Below, piece after piece: positions 25,604-33,337 of a stretch of 64,000 nucleotides of DNA. This DNA is from Streptomyces rugosispiralis (GTDB lineage Bacteria; Actinomycetota; Actinomycetes; Streptomycetales; Streptomycetaceae): positions 46,522 to 110,521 of the forward strand of contig NZ_JANIAA010000035.1 of the NCBI RefSeq assembly GCF_024505145.1, read 5' to 3'. The position numbers and the translations under genes are program-made. Within the stretch, counting starts at the first letter, position 1; the number at the start of each line of letters is the position of its first letter. The notes beneath the pieces were generated by a model. The model saw only the letters and a list, made by a program, of their open reading frames with translations. It was not told the origin of the DNA and did no database searches.

Positions 25604-25695
25604 GACCACCTGGGCACGCAGACCTGCGACCACGCGGGCCACGCACGCCCGAGACCACGCGGGCCACGCACGCCTGAGATCACGCACGCTCGACA
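25601..25695 (+). repeat. 25-bp tandem repeat, about four units
   Basis: Units centred on GACCACGCGGGCCACGCACG start near 25603, 25628, 25653 and 25678 (exact 25-bp period, partly diverged). They fill nearly the whole gap between the hydratase stop and the alcohol dehydrogenase ribosome site. Confidence 0.8.
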
Positions 25696-25710
25696 TCATG
25701 AGGAGCCGCT

Positions 25711-26796
25711 GTGCGCGCAGCCGTACTTCACGAGACGGGACAGGACAAGCTCGAGGTCCTCGACGACATCGAGGCGGTGGGCTTCGGCCCCGGCAAGGTC
25801 CGGCTGCGGCTGAGGGCCACCGGGCTGTGCCACTCCGACCTCTCCGCGATGGCCGGGGTGCTGCCGCAGCCCGCGCCGTTCGTCCCCGGCCACGAGGGCG
25901 CGGGCGAGATCCTCGACGTGGGCGACGGGGTGACCGGGCTGAGCGCCGGTGACCGGGTGCTGGTGTGCTGGCTGCCCGCGTGCGGCGGCTGTCCCTCCTG
26001 TCAGCGCGGTCAGACCGAGCTGTGCCTGACCGGGTTCATGAACGCCGGAACCCCCAACTTCCGCCGCCCCGGCGGCAGTCCGGAGGACGTCTTCGGGATG
26101 TCCGGGACCGGGACCTTCGCCGAGGAGATCGTGCTGGCCGCGCCCTGTGCCGTGCCGATCCCCGACGACGTCCCGTACGACATCGCGGCGCTCATCGGCT
26201 GCGGGGTGACCACCGGGCTCGGCGCCGTCTTCAACACCGCCCGGGTGGAGGCCGGTTCGTCGGTCGCGGTCATCGGCTGCGGCGGGGTGGGGATCAGCGT
26301 CATCCAGGGGGCGAGGGCGTCGGGCGCGGCGCGGATCGTCGCCGTCGACCCCGTGGAGTCGCGGTGCGAGGCCGCGCTGCGCTTCGGCGCCACCGAGGCG
26401 GTGGCCCCGGACTGCCTCGACGCCGCCAAGAACAGCGTCACGGCGGGCGAGGGCTTCGACTACGTCTTCGAGGTCGTGGGCCGCTCCGCCACCGCACGCC
26501 GGGCGTACGAGATCACCCGGCGCGGGGGCACGCTGTGCGTCGTCGGCGCCGGGGCGCTGGACGACTTCCTGCAGCTCAACATGTTCGAGCTGTTCTTCGA
26601 CGAGAAGCGGATCCTGCCCTCGCTGTACGGCGGCGGCGATGTGCTCCGCTCCTACCGGCGCACCATCGACCTGTGGCGGGCGGGCCGGATCGACCTCGAA
26701 GGGCTGATCACCCACCGGGTGCGGCTCGGCGAGATCAACGACGCGATCGGCCAGATGCGGACCGGGGAGGCGCTGCGCACATGCATCGAGATGTGA
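25711..26796 (+). CDS. zinc-dependent alcohol dehydrogenase (MDR superfamily)
   Basis: This is a 361-residue NAD-dependent dehydrogenase. Catalytic-zinc ligands are Cys40-His41, His61-Glu62 (PGHEGAGE) and the Cys in LIGCGVTTG. The structural-zinc Cys cluster is C-GG-C-PS-C at 91-97 plus Cys105, and the Rossmann motif is VIGCGGVGIS. It resembles the class III/AdhD-like actinobacterial enzymes. GTG 25711 follows AGGAG. It is the middle gene of the KstR-box cluster and overlaps the SDR gene by 16 bp. A role in oxidising a side-chain alcohol is plausible, with the substrate unproven. Confidence 0.9.
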   Translation: MRAAVLHETGQDKLEVLDDIEAVGFGPGKVRLRLRATGLCHSDLSAMAGVLPQPAPFVPGHEGAGEILDVGDGVTGLSAGDRVLVCWLPACGGCPSCQRGQTELCLTGFMNAGTPNFRRPGGSPEDVFGMSGTGTFAEEIVLAAPCAVPIPDDVPYDIAALIGCGVTTGLGAVFNTARVEAGSSVAVIGCGGVGISVIQGARASGAARIVAVDPVESRCEAALRFGATEAVAPDCLDAAKNSVTAGEGFDYVFEVVGRSATARRAYEITRRGGTLCVVGAGALDDFLQLNMFELFFDEKRILPSLYGGGDVLRSYRRTIDLWRAGRIDLEGLITHRVRLGEINDAIGQMRTGEALRTCIEM

Positions 26797-27734
26797 CCGG
26801 CCCGCTGATCGGGAAGACCGCGATCGTGACGGGCGCCGGGCGCGGCCTCGGCCGCGCCGAGGCCCTGGAGCTGGCGCGGCTGGGCGCCAGTGTCGTCGTC
26901 AACGACTACGGACAGGGCGGACGCGACGGCAGCGGCGAGGCGTCGGCGGGCCCCGCCGAGCAGGTCGCCGAGGAGATCCGCGCGGCCGGCGGCCGGGCCA
27001 CGGCCCACGCGGGCGATGTGGCCGACTTCGCGCGGGCGGGCGAGCTGGTCCGGCTCGCGATCGACACCTACGGCGCGCTGGACATCCTGGTCAACAACGC
27101 GGGCATCCTGCGCGACCGGATGGTCTTCTCGATGGGCGAGGACGAGTGGGACTCGGTGATCCGGGTCCATCTCAAGGGCCACTTCAACACCATCCGCTTC
27201 GCCGCCGCGCACTGGCGCGAGCGGTCCAAGGCGGCGGACGGCGGCCCGGTGCACGGCCGGATCGTCAACACCTCCTCCGAGGCGTTCCTCGCCGGTTCGC
27301 CGGGCCAGCCGAACTACGCGGCGGCGAAGGGCGGCATCGTCGGGCTGACCACCTCCACGGCGGCGGCCCTCGCCAAGTACGGGGTGACGGCCAACGCCAT
27401 CTGCCCGCGCGCCCGCACCCGGATGACCGAGGACGTCTTCGCCGACTTCGCGCTCCCGGAGGACGGCCGCCTCGACGCCCTCGCCCCGGAACACGTGGCC
27501 CCGCTGGTCGGCTATCTCGCCTCACCGGCCGCGGCGAAGGTGAACGGCCAGGTGTTCGTGGTGCACGGCGGCATGCTGGCGATCCTGGAGCGGCCCAAGG
27601 TCGCGGCGAAGGTGGACGCGAAGGGGGATGCCTTCGGCTTCGAGGAGCTGGACGCGGCGCTGACGCCGTACTTCGCGGAGCGGGGCGGGGAGGGCTTCGC
27701 GGCGGTGGAGGTGCTGGGGCTCAAGCGGGGGTGA
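26781..27734 (+). CDS. SDR, (3R)-hydroxyacyl-CoA dehydrogenase type (Hsd4A-like)
   Basis: This is a 317-residue short-chain dehydrogenase. The cofactor motif is TGAGRGLGRAEALELARLGA, followed by VVVNDYGQGGRDGSGE, LVNNAGILRDRM, the catalytic Ser in NTSSEA and PNYAAAKGG (Tyr-x3-Lys). The NDYG signature and the ~300-residue length match the dehydrogenase part of peroxisomal MFE-2 and mycobacterial Hsd4A. Together with the hydratase it would do two successive steps of side-chain beta-oxidation. ATG 26781 has GGGGAGG ten bases upstream; GTG 26793, which overlaps the ADH stop, is an alternative start. Confidence 0.9.
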   Translation: MHRDVTGPLIGKTAIVTGAGRGLGRAEALELARLGASVVVNDYGQGGRDGSGEASAGPAEQVAEEIRAAGGRATAHAGDVADFARAGELVRLAIDTYGALDILVNNAGILRDRMVFSMGEDEWDSVIRVHLKGHFNTIRFAAAHWRERSKAADGGPVHGRIVNTSSEAFLAGSPGQPNYAAAKGGIVGLTTSTAAALAKYGVTANAICPRARTRMTEDVFADFALPEDGRLDALAPEHVAPLVGYLASPAAAKVNGQVFVVHGGMLAILERPKVAAKVDAKGDAFGFEELDAALTPYFAERGGEGFAAVEVLGLKRG

Positions 27735-27882
27735 GGCGCCGCCGGCCGGGGCCCGGCGCCCGGGGCACCCCGCGATCGCCGGACGGGCCGGACTTCCGGC
27801 GGAAATCCAGCCCGTCCCGCGATCGGGGACGACCCTCGAGGTGCCTACGGGCCTGATGAGGTTCTTGGGCTCCCTTCGGGGC

Positions 27883-28044
27883 TCAGGAACCGTTCTCGTT
27901 CGGGCGACGGTGACGGCCGTGGGCCGGTGCCTGGGTCTCCTCGGACGCGGCCTGCCCCCGGTGCTTGCCCTGAGCGCCATCGGCCTGTGCCGCGGCGGCG
28001 TCCCGCGGGCGCGCCTGGGTCGTGTCGATGTGGGTTTCGGACAT
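27883..28044 (-). CDS. small hydrophilic protein, 53 residues, hypothetical
   Basis: The reverse strand reads MSETHIDTTQ, then GKHRGQAAS and HGRHRRPNENGS. The product is polar, with no membrane segment and His/Arg-rich patches. It has the look of short conserved Streptomyces proteins with GKHRG and PHGRHRRP patches, but I cannot name the family. The ribosome site is weak. Convergent with the SDR gene; the 148 bp between them contain no clear gene. Confidence 0.5.
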   Translation of the reverse strand: MSETHIDTTQARPRDAAAAQADGAQGKHRGQAASEETQAPAHGRHRRPNENGS

Positions 28045-28177
28045 GGTGGGTACGTCACCCCGTCAGATCGCTTTGTACTGTGCGAAAGGGGCTGACCACG
28101 ATGTCGCACGACGTTCCATGCGCATCACCCGAGGCGTCCCGCGTGTGAACGCAGGGATGCGCAGCCCCTGCCCGAGT

Positions 28178-30262
28178 CTAACCAAGTGGGTGATCCCGGA
28201 CCCAGCGGGGTGGCCGGGGCCCCGGTGGCCGGGCGAGCGGCGCCTGCTGCAGCGGTACGGGCCGCAGGGCGGGGGTCAGACCGGTCCCGGGAGCGGGCTC
28301 CGGCTCGGGCCCCATCTCCTGCTCGACCCCGGCCCACGACCCGGTCCCACCCCACGGCTCCACCCCGGACCCGCACTCGGGCTCCGGCACCCGCTCGTGC
28401 ACGGGCAGCGGGGTCGGCTCGTGTACCGGCAGCGGCGTCGGCTGGTGTACGGACATCGGCGTCGGCTCGTGTACGGGCAGCGGCGTCGGCTGGTGTACGG
28501 CCATCGGGGTCGGCTCGTGTACGGGCAGCGGCGTCCGCTCCCGCAGCGGCATCGGCTCGGGTGCCCGGGACGGCGACGGCGTCGGCGCGGGCGCCGGTCC
28601 GGACGCTCGCACGGGGGCGGCCGTGCCGGGCCCGCCGACCCGGGTCCACGGTGTGATCCTGGTCGCGGCCCCGGCCCCGGCCCCGGCCGCGGGCGTCGCC
28701 GCCCGCGGCGCCTGAACGCCCCGCGCCTCGGCCGGGGCCGCCTCGGCCGGGGCCGAGCCGGACGCCCGCGCCACCGGCGCGCTCCGCCGGGCCCCGGTCG
28801 TGTCGTCCCGTCGCCACAGCGCCTCCGGCGTCAGGGCCGTGGCCGGGCCGGACACCTCCGCCACCTGGCCGGATGGCTCGGACACCGGCGCCACCGGCGC
28901 GCTCCGCCGCGCTCCGGTCGCCTCGTCCGACCCCCACGCCGCCGCTGCGTCACCCGACCCCCACGCCGCCGCCGCGTCACCCGGTCTCCACGACCCCGTC
29001 GTGTCGTCCCGCCGCCACGACCCCGTCGTGTCGTCGGGTCTCCAGCGAGCCTCCGCCGACCCGAACGACCCCACCCCCGGCGGCTCCGCCGCGCTCGCGG
29101 TGCTGTGCGCGGTGCTGTGCGCGGCGTTGCTCGTGGCGCCGCTCGCCCATGAGCCGCCCGAAAGCCTCGACGCCGACCCGGCGGCCCCTGCGGTCCCCGC
29201 CGCCCCCGCCGCCCCGGTCGGGCGCACCCTCGCCAGCCCGCAGGGCACCTGCGGGGTGGCGTACGGCAGTCGCAGTTCGCCGTCCCTCGTCCACAGGCCC
29301 GCGCCCGGGAGCCAGCCCTCCGGGGCCGGGAACTCGCGCAGGCGCCGCTCCGCCGGGCGCCATACGCCCACCCACGGCCGCCCGGCCCCGGCCGCGATCC
29401 CGGACCCGGAACCGCCTCGTCCGTCGATGCGGAAGGCCACCGCGCACACCTCGGGCGTCAGCACCTGCCCCGGCTGCACCGCGAACGGCGTGGCCTCCGA
29501 CCACCCCGCGGGCCGCAGGCAGTCCGGGAACCGCACCGGCCGGGTGCTGCCCAGCACGCCCCAGCCCAGCCGCTCCTCGCCGGGCGCGTCGGACCGTACG
29601 AGCAGCAGACCGCTGTCGGGGTCGGCGAGCAGCAGCCGGTCGTCGCTGCGCTCGGTGATCTGGAGCAGCGGGCTGGTCTCGCCGCCGCGCCGCAGATCGA
29701 CCACGACGGTCTTGGTCCGGCCGTCGAGTTCGCGGTCGAGGGCCAGCAGCCGGGCCGTACGGTCCAGCCAACTGCCGCCCGTACAGCGGCCGGGCACCTC
29801 GGCCAGGTGCTGGGGGGCGAGGACGCCGCCGCCGAACAGCAGCCAGACGGAGGTGGACCGCGGCCCGCGCCCCAGCGCGAACGCGCACAGGCCGCCGGGC
29901 GCGGGCGGCAGCAGCGAGACCTCGGCGCGGTCGATCCCGCCGAGCGGGCGCTCGCCGGTGCCGGGGCCGGTCGGGTAGAGCAGCGAGAAGGCGTGGTGGC
30001 CGGCCACCCGGCGGTGGATGAGCACCTGCCCGTCGGCCAGCGGCAGCAACTCGCTGTCCGGCTCCTCGGGCTGGGCGGCGGGCAGCGGCACGGCGTAGGG
30101 CTCCGGGCCGTCCAGCGTCCAGCGCTCGGGGTACCAGCAGCCCGCCTCCCCGCCGAGCGCGAGCCGCGCGCCGTACGAGCGGTCCGAGGCGATGGTGAAA
30201 CCCCCTCGTGGCCGGTCGCCGACGCCCCCGGTGAGAGCGGTGTCGAAGGCACAGGCAGTCAT
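28178..30262 (-). CDS. large protein with N-terminal globular domain and repeat-rich C-terminal tail
   Basis: This is a 694-residue protein. Residues 1 to about 400 look folded, with recurring strand-rich segments (WYPERWTLDGPEPYAVPLP, GQVLIHRRVAGHHAFSLLYP, SVWLLFGGGVLAPQHLAEVP) that could be beta-propeller-like. After that come Thr/Gly/Arg-rich repeats (RRDDTTGSW, RRSAPVAPV) and six TPLPVHEP octapeptides. ATG 30262 follows GGAGGTGA. No signal peptide or membrane helix is seen. It is divergent from a siderophore-binding lipoprotein across an iron box, hinting at iron control. No known family was recognised. Confidence 0.7.
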   Translation of the reverse strand: MTACAFDTALTGGVGDRPRGGFTIASDRSYGARLALGGEAGCWYPERWTLDGPEPYAVPLPAAQPEEPDSELLPLADGQVLIHRRVAGHHAFSLLYPTGPGTGERPLGGIDRAEVSLLPPAPGGLCAFALGRGPRSTSVWLLFGGGVLAPQHLAEVPGRCTGGSWLDRTARLLALDRELDGRTKTVVVDLRRGGETSPLLQITERSDDRLLLADPDSGLLLVRSDAPGEERLGWGVLGSTRPVRFPDCLRPAGWSEATPFAVQPGQVLTPEVCAVAFRIDGRGGSGSGIAAGAGRPWVGVWRPAERRLREFPAPEGWLPGAGLWTRDGELRLPYATPQVPCGLARVRPTGAAGAAGTAGAAGSASRLSGGSWASGATSNAAHSTAHSTASAAEPPGVGSFGSAEARWRPDDTTGSWRRDDTTGSWRPGDAAAAWGSGDAAAAWGSDEATGARRSAPVAPVSEPSGQVAEVSGPATALTPEALWRRDDTTGARRSAPVARASGSAPAEAAPAEARGVQAPRAATPAAGAGAGAATRITPWTRVGGPGTAAPVRASGPAPAPTPSPSRAPEPMPLRERTPLPVHEPTPMAVHQPTPLPVHEPTPMSVHQPTPLPVHEPTPLPVHERVPEPECGSGVEPWGGTGSWAGVEQEMGPEPEPAPGTGLTPALRPVPLQQAPLARPPGPRPPRWVRDHPLG
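28391..28534 (-). repeat. six exact 24-bp coding repeats (octapeptide TPLPVHEP)
   Basis: Six consecutive 24-bp units encode TP(L/M)(P/A/S)VH(E/Q)(P/R), with no spacing. Alternate units read TPLPVHEP and TPMAVHQP or TPMSVHQP, so the array probably grew by duplicating a 48-bp pair. Confidence 0.9.
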
Positions 30263-30414
30263 CGGTCGGTCACCTCCGGCCACTGAACGTAGTTTTCGCA
30301 CTCGCTGCCGAAGGCCGTAATGGGTGCGCTCCACCCGTAAGTGTGGCCCTTGCCCGATTCGCCTGAGAGGTCGGGGGTGAATGTGCTGTAAGCGACGCGA
30401 GGATGGTTTGTGAT

Positions 30415-30433
30415 TAAAGTAAGGCATACCTAA
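30415..30433. promoter_or_regulatory. iron box (DmdR/IdeR-type operator)
   Basis: TAAAGTAAGGCATACCTAA matches the 19-bp actinobacterial iron-box consensus TTAGGTTAGGCTAACCTAA at most positions. It lies 57 bp upstream of the siderophore-binding lipoprotein start, where bound repressor would block transcription in iron-replete cells. Confidence 0.8.
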
Positions 30434-30489
30434 GTGCGATCGGCGCGCTCGTGCGAACGGGCGCGCCCGGCTATCCCTGGAGCTCCGTC

Positions 30490-31524
30490 ATGTCCCTGCG
30501 CGCCCGCGGCAGCGCCGCCCTCGCCCTCGCCCTGGCCGGGGCGCTCTCCCTCACCGCCTGTGGATCGTCGGAGGACGGCGCGGGCGACGGCAAGCGCAAC
30601 GGCGGGGGCGGGAAGTCCGTCGCCCAGGGCGGCAAGGACTTCGGCAAGGCGGCCGAGGAGACCGCGAAGCTGGGCACGAAGGCGGGGCCCGGCGTGTTCC
30701 CCCGCACCATCACCCACGCGATGGGGAAGACGGAGCTCAAGAGCAAGCCGAAGCGGGTCGTGGTGCTCGACGTCGGCGAACTCGACAACGTGGTCTCGCT
30801 GGGGCTGAAGCCGGTCGGCTACGCCCCCTCCGAGGGCGACCAGGCGATACCCGACTACCTCAAGAAGGACGCCGGGAACCCGAAGAACGTCGGCACCATC
30901 AACAACCTCAACCTCGAGGCCATCAACGCCCTCCACCCCGATCTGATCCTCGGCAGCAAGCTGCGCGCCGAGTCGCTCTACGACGAGCTGAAGCAGATCG
31001 CCCCGACCGTCTTCACCATCCGCCCCGGCTTCACCTGGAAGGAGAACTACCGCCTCAACGCCGCGGCCCTGGACCGCACCGCCGAGGCCGAGCGCGCCCT
31101 CGACGCGTACGAGAAGAAGGCCGAGAAGCTCGGTGCGGACATCGGCGCCGACAAGCCGACGATCACCATGCTCCGCTTCATGCCGCAGGCCACCCGGCTC
31201 TACGCCAAGGCGTCCTTCATCGGCACCATCCTCCAGGACGTCGGTCTGCCGCGCCCGAAGAACCAGCGGATCGACGACCTCGCCGCGGAGATCGGCCCGG
31301 AGCGGATCAACGAGGCCGACGCCGACTGGATCTTCACGGGTGTCTACGGCGACCCCAAGGCCACCAAGCGCGACCAGGCGCAGTCCAATCCGCTGTGGAA
31401 GAAGCTGAAGGCGGTCAAGGCGGGCCGGGCCCGATCCGTCGACGAGGAGACCTGGTACCTGGGCCTCGGCGTCACCGCCGCCGACCGGGTCCTGGACGAC
31501 CTGCGCGGCTACCTCGTCCGCTGA
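30490..31524 (+). CDS. iron-siderophore ABC transporter substrate-binding lipoprotein
   Basis: This is a 344-residue exported lipoprotein. The lipobox LSLTACGS follows a signal peptide, and a Gly/Lys-rich spacer leads into a FecB/BtuF-type (PBP class III) domain. That domain shows PKRVVVLDVGELDNVVSLGL near the start, GTINNLNLEAINALHPDLIL, and the long central helix before LRFMPQATRLYAKAS. It would bind a ferric siderophore outside the membrane and pass it to a permease encoded elsewhere, since no permease gene is adjacent. ATG 30490 has GGAG upstream. An iron box in the promoter supports the iron role. Confidence 0.92.
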   Translation: MSLRARGSAALALALAGALSLTACGSSEDGAGDGKRNGGGGKSVAQGGKDFGKAAEETAKLGTKAGPGVFPRTITHAMGKTELKSKPKRVVVLDVGELDNVVSLGLKPVGYAPSEGDQAIPDYLKKDAGNPKNVGTINNLNLEAINALHPDLILGSKLRAESLYDELKQIAPTVFTIRPGFTWKENYRLNAAALDRTAEAERALDAYEKKAEKLGADIGADKPTITMLRFMPQATRLYAKASFIGTILQDVGLPRPKNQRIDDLAAEIGPERINEADADWIFTGVYGDPKATKRDQAQSNPLWKKLKAVKAGRARSVDEETWYLGLGVTAADRVLDDLRGYLVR

Positions 31525-31530
31525 TGAGCG

Positions 31531-31576
31531 TCTCCGCTGAACCTCTCCGCTGAACGTCTCCGCTGAACGTCTCCGC
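31531..31576 (+). repeat. 13-bp tandem repeat, 3.5 units
   Basis: Three units of TCTCCGCTGAACG (one ending C) and a partial fourth follow the lipoprotein stop directly, just before the terminator. Confidence 0.85.
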
Positions 31577-31594
31577 CCGGGAACTTGGAGTGCC

Positions 31595-31620
31595 GCCCGG
31601 GAGCGAACTCCCTCCCGGGC
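31595..31620 (+). terminator. hairpin terminator of the siderophore-binding gene
   Basis: GCCCGGGAG at 31595-31603 pairs with CTCCCGGGC at 31612-31620 around an 8-nt loop. Confidence 0.75.
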
Positions 31621-31698
31621 GGAGCCCTGGCGACGGTCGTCGCGCTGAGTGAAGGCCGGGGCAGGGCTCAGCCGTGATCCGGGAGGTAGCCTTGCCCC

Positions 31699-32547
31699 GT
31701 GCCCGCACTCAACGACGTCCTCGCCGCGCTCGACGCCCTCTGGCCGCCCGAGCGGGCGGAGCAGTGGGACGCCGTCGGCACGGTGTGCGGTGACCCCGAC
31801 GCCGAGGTCACCCGCGTGCTGTTCGCCGTCGACCCGGTCCAGGAAGTGGCCGACGAGGCGGTGGACCTCGGCGCCGATCTGCTGATCACCCACCATCCGC
31901 TCTATCTGCGGGGAACCACCACGGTCGCCGCCTCCACCTTCAAGGGCCGGGTGGTGCACACGTTGATCAAGCACGACATCGCCCTGCATGTCGCGCACAC
32001 CAACGCCGACACCGCCGACCCCGGCGTCTCCGACGCCCTCGCCGGCGCGCTCGACCTGCGGATCGTCGCCCCGCTGGTGCCCGACGCCACCGACCCCGAG
32101 GGCCGCCGCGGGCTGGGCCGGATCTGCGAGCTCGACCGCCCCGAGACGCTGCGGCAGTTCGCCCAGCGCGCCGCCGCCCGGCTGCCCGCCACCGCGCAGG
32201 GGATCCGCGCCGCGGGCGACCCGGACCGTCACGTCCGCCGGGTGGCCGTCAGCGGCGGCTCCGGCGACAGCCTCTTCGACGCGGTGCGCGCGGCCGGGGT
32301 CGACGCGTTCCTCACCGCCGATCTCCGTCACCACCCGTCCTCGGAGGCGCGGGAGCGCAGCGATCTCGCCCTGCTGGACGCCGCGCACTGGGCCACCGAA
32401 TGGCCCTGGACCGAACAGGCCGCGGCCCAGCTGGACGAGATTTCCGACCGGCACGGCTGGGGTCTGCGGACGCATGTCTCCCGTATCGTGACCGACCCCT
32501 GGACGGCCCACGCCGCGGCCCCGGCCGTCCCTCGCCCGACGCCCTGA
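31699..32547 (+). CDS. Nif3-like dinuclear metal centre protein (DUF34)
   Basis: This 282-residue protein is from a widely conserved family often labelled GTP cyclohydrolase type 2, though the activity is disputed. Metal-binding motifs are LLITHHPLYLRGT and VAHTNADTADPG near the middle, DLRHHPSSEARE, and ALLDAAHWATEWPW near the C terminus. GTG 31699 lies after GGGAGGTAG. The 53-bp link with the zinc-ribbon gene downstream, and RNase H after that, is a common Streptomyces arrangement, suggesting one operon. Confidence 0.9.
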   Translation: MPALNDVLAALDALWPPERAEQWDAVGTVCGDPDAEVTRVLFAVDPVQEVADEAVDLGADLLITHHPLYLRGTTTVAASTFKGRVVHTLIKHDIALHVAHTNADTADPGVSDALAGALDLRIVAPLVPDATDPEGRRGLGRICELDRPETLRQFAQRAAARLPATAQGIRAAGDPDRHVRRVAVSGGSGDSLFDAVRAAGVDAFLTADLRHHPSSEARERSDLALLDAAHWATEWPWTEQAAAQLDEISDRHGWGLRTHVSRIVTDPWTAHAAAPAVPRPTP

Positions 32548-32589
32548 CCTCGTTTCCCGTCCCCAACTCGACTCCCCTGGAGCCCCACG

Positions 32590-33333
32590 CTGAATGCCGC
32601 GCCCGCCGATCAGATCCGCCTCCTCGACGTCCAGGCGCTCGACGTCCGGCTGTCGCAGCTCGCGCACAAGCGCAAGACGCTGCCCGAGCACGCCGAGATC
32701 GAGACGCTGAACGCCGATCACACCCAGCTGCGCGATCTGCTCATCGCCGCGCAGACCGAGGAGAGCGACACCGCCCGCGAGCAGACCAAGGCGGAGCAGG
32801 ACGTGGACCAGGTGCGCCAGCGCGCCGCCCGCGACCAGAAGCGCCTGGACTCCGGTGCCGTCACCTCGCCGAAGGACCTGGAGAACCTCCAGCACGAGAT
32901 CGCCTCCCTCGCCAAGCGCCAGGGCGACCTGGAGGACGTCGTCCTGGAGGTCATGGAGCGCCGGGAGTCCGTCCAGGAGCGGGCCGCCGAGCTGACCGAG
33001 CGGGTGGAGTCCCTCCAGGCCAAGATCGGTGACGCCACCTCGCGCCGGGACGCGGCGGCCGAGGGGATCGACGCCGAGATCGCGACCGTCACCAAGGAGC
33101 GCGAGGTGATCGCCGGGACCATCCCCGCCGATCTGCTGAAGCTCTACGACAAGCTGCGCGGGCAGCAGGGCGGCGTCGGCGCGGCCCGGCTCTACCAGCG
33201 GAGCTGCGACGGCTGCCGCCAGGAGCTCGCCATCACCGAGCTCAACGAGGTGCGCTCGGCGGCCCCCGACACGGTGCTGCGGTGCGAGAACTGCCGCCGG
33301 ATCCTGGTCCGTACGCCCGAGTCGGGGCTGTAG
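32590..33333 (+). CDS. coiled-coil zinc-ribbon protein (C4-type), apparent CTG start
   Basis: This is a ~247-residue protein. A long coiled-coil hairpin (DQIRLLDVQALDVRLSQLAH through RVESLQAKIGDATSRRD) is followed by a C4 zinc ribbon, CDGCRQEL and CENCRRIL. Homologues (CT398-like) start LNAAPADQIRLLDVQ or similar. Here the codon at that position is CTG (32590), with GGAG 8 bases upstream. Between the Nif3 stop in the same frame and GTG 32803 there is no ATG, GTG or TTG. Starting at 32803 would delete the first third of the coiled coil, so CTG initiation (or a base error) is the better reading. Confidence 0.8.
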   Translation: MNAAPADQIRLLDVQALDVRLSQLAHKRKTLPEHAEIETLNADHTQLRDLLIAAQTEESDTAREQTKAEQDVDQVRQRAARDQKRLDSGAVTSPKDLENLQHEIASLAKRQGDLEDVVLEVMERRESVQERAAELTERVESLQAKIGDATSRRDAAAEGIDAEIATVTKEREVIAGTIPADLLKLYDKLRGQQGGVGAARLYQRSCDGCRQELAITELNEVRSAAPDTVLRCENCRRILVRTPESGL

Positions 33334-33337
33334 GCCG

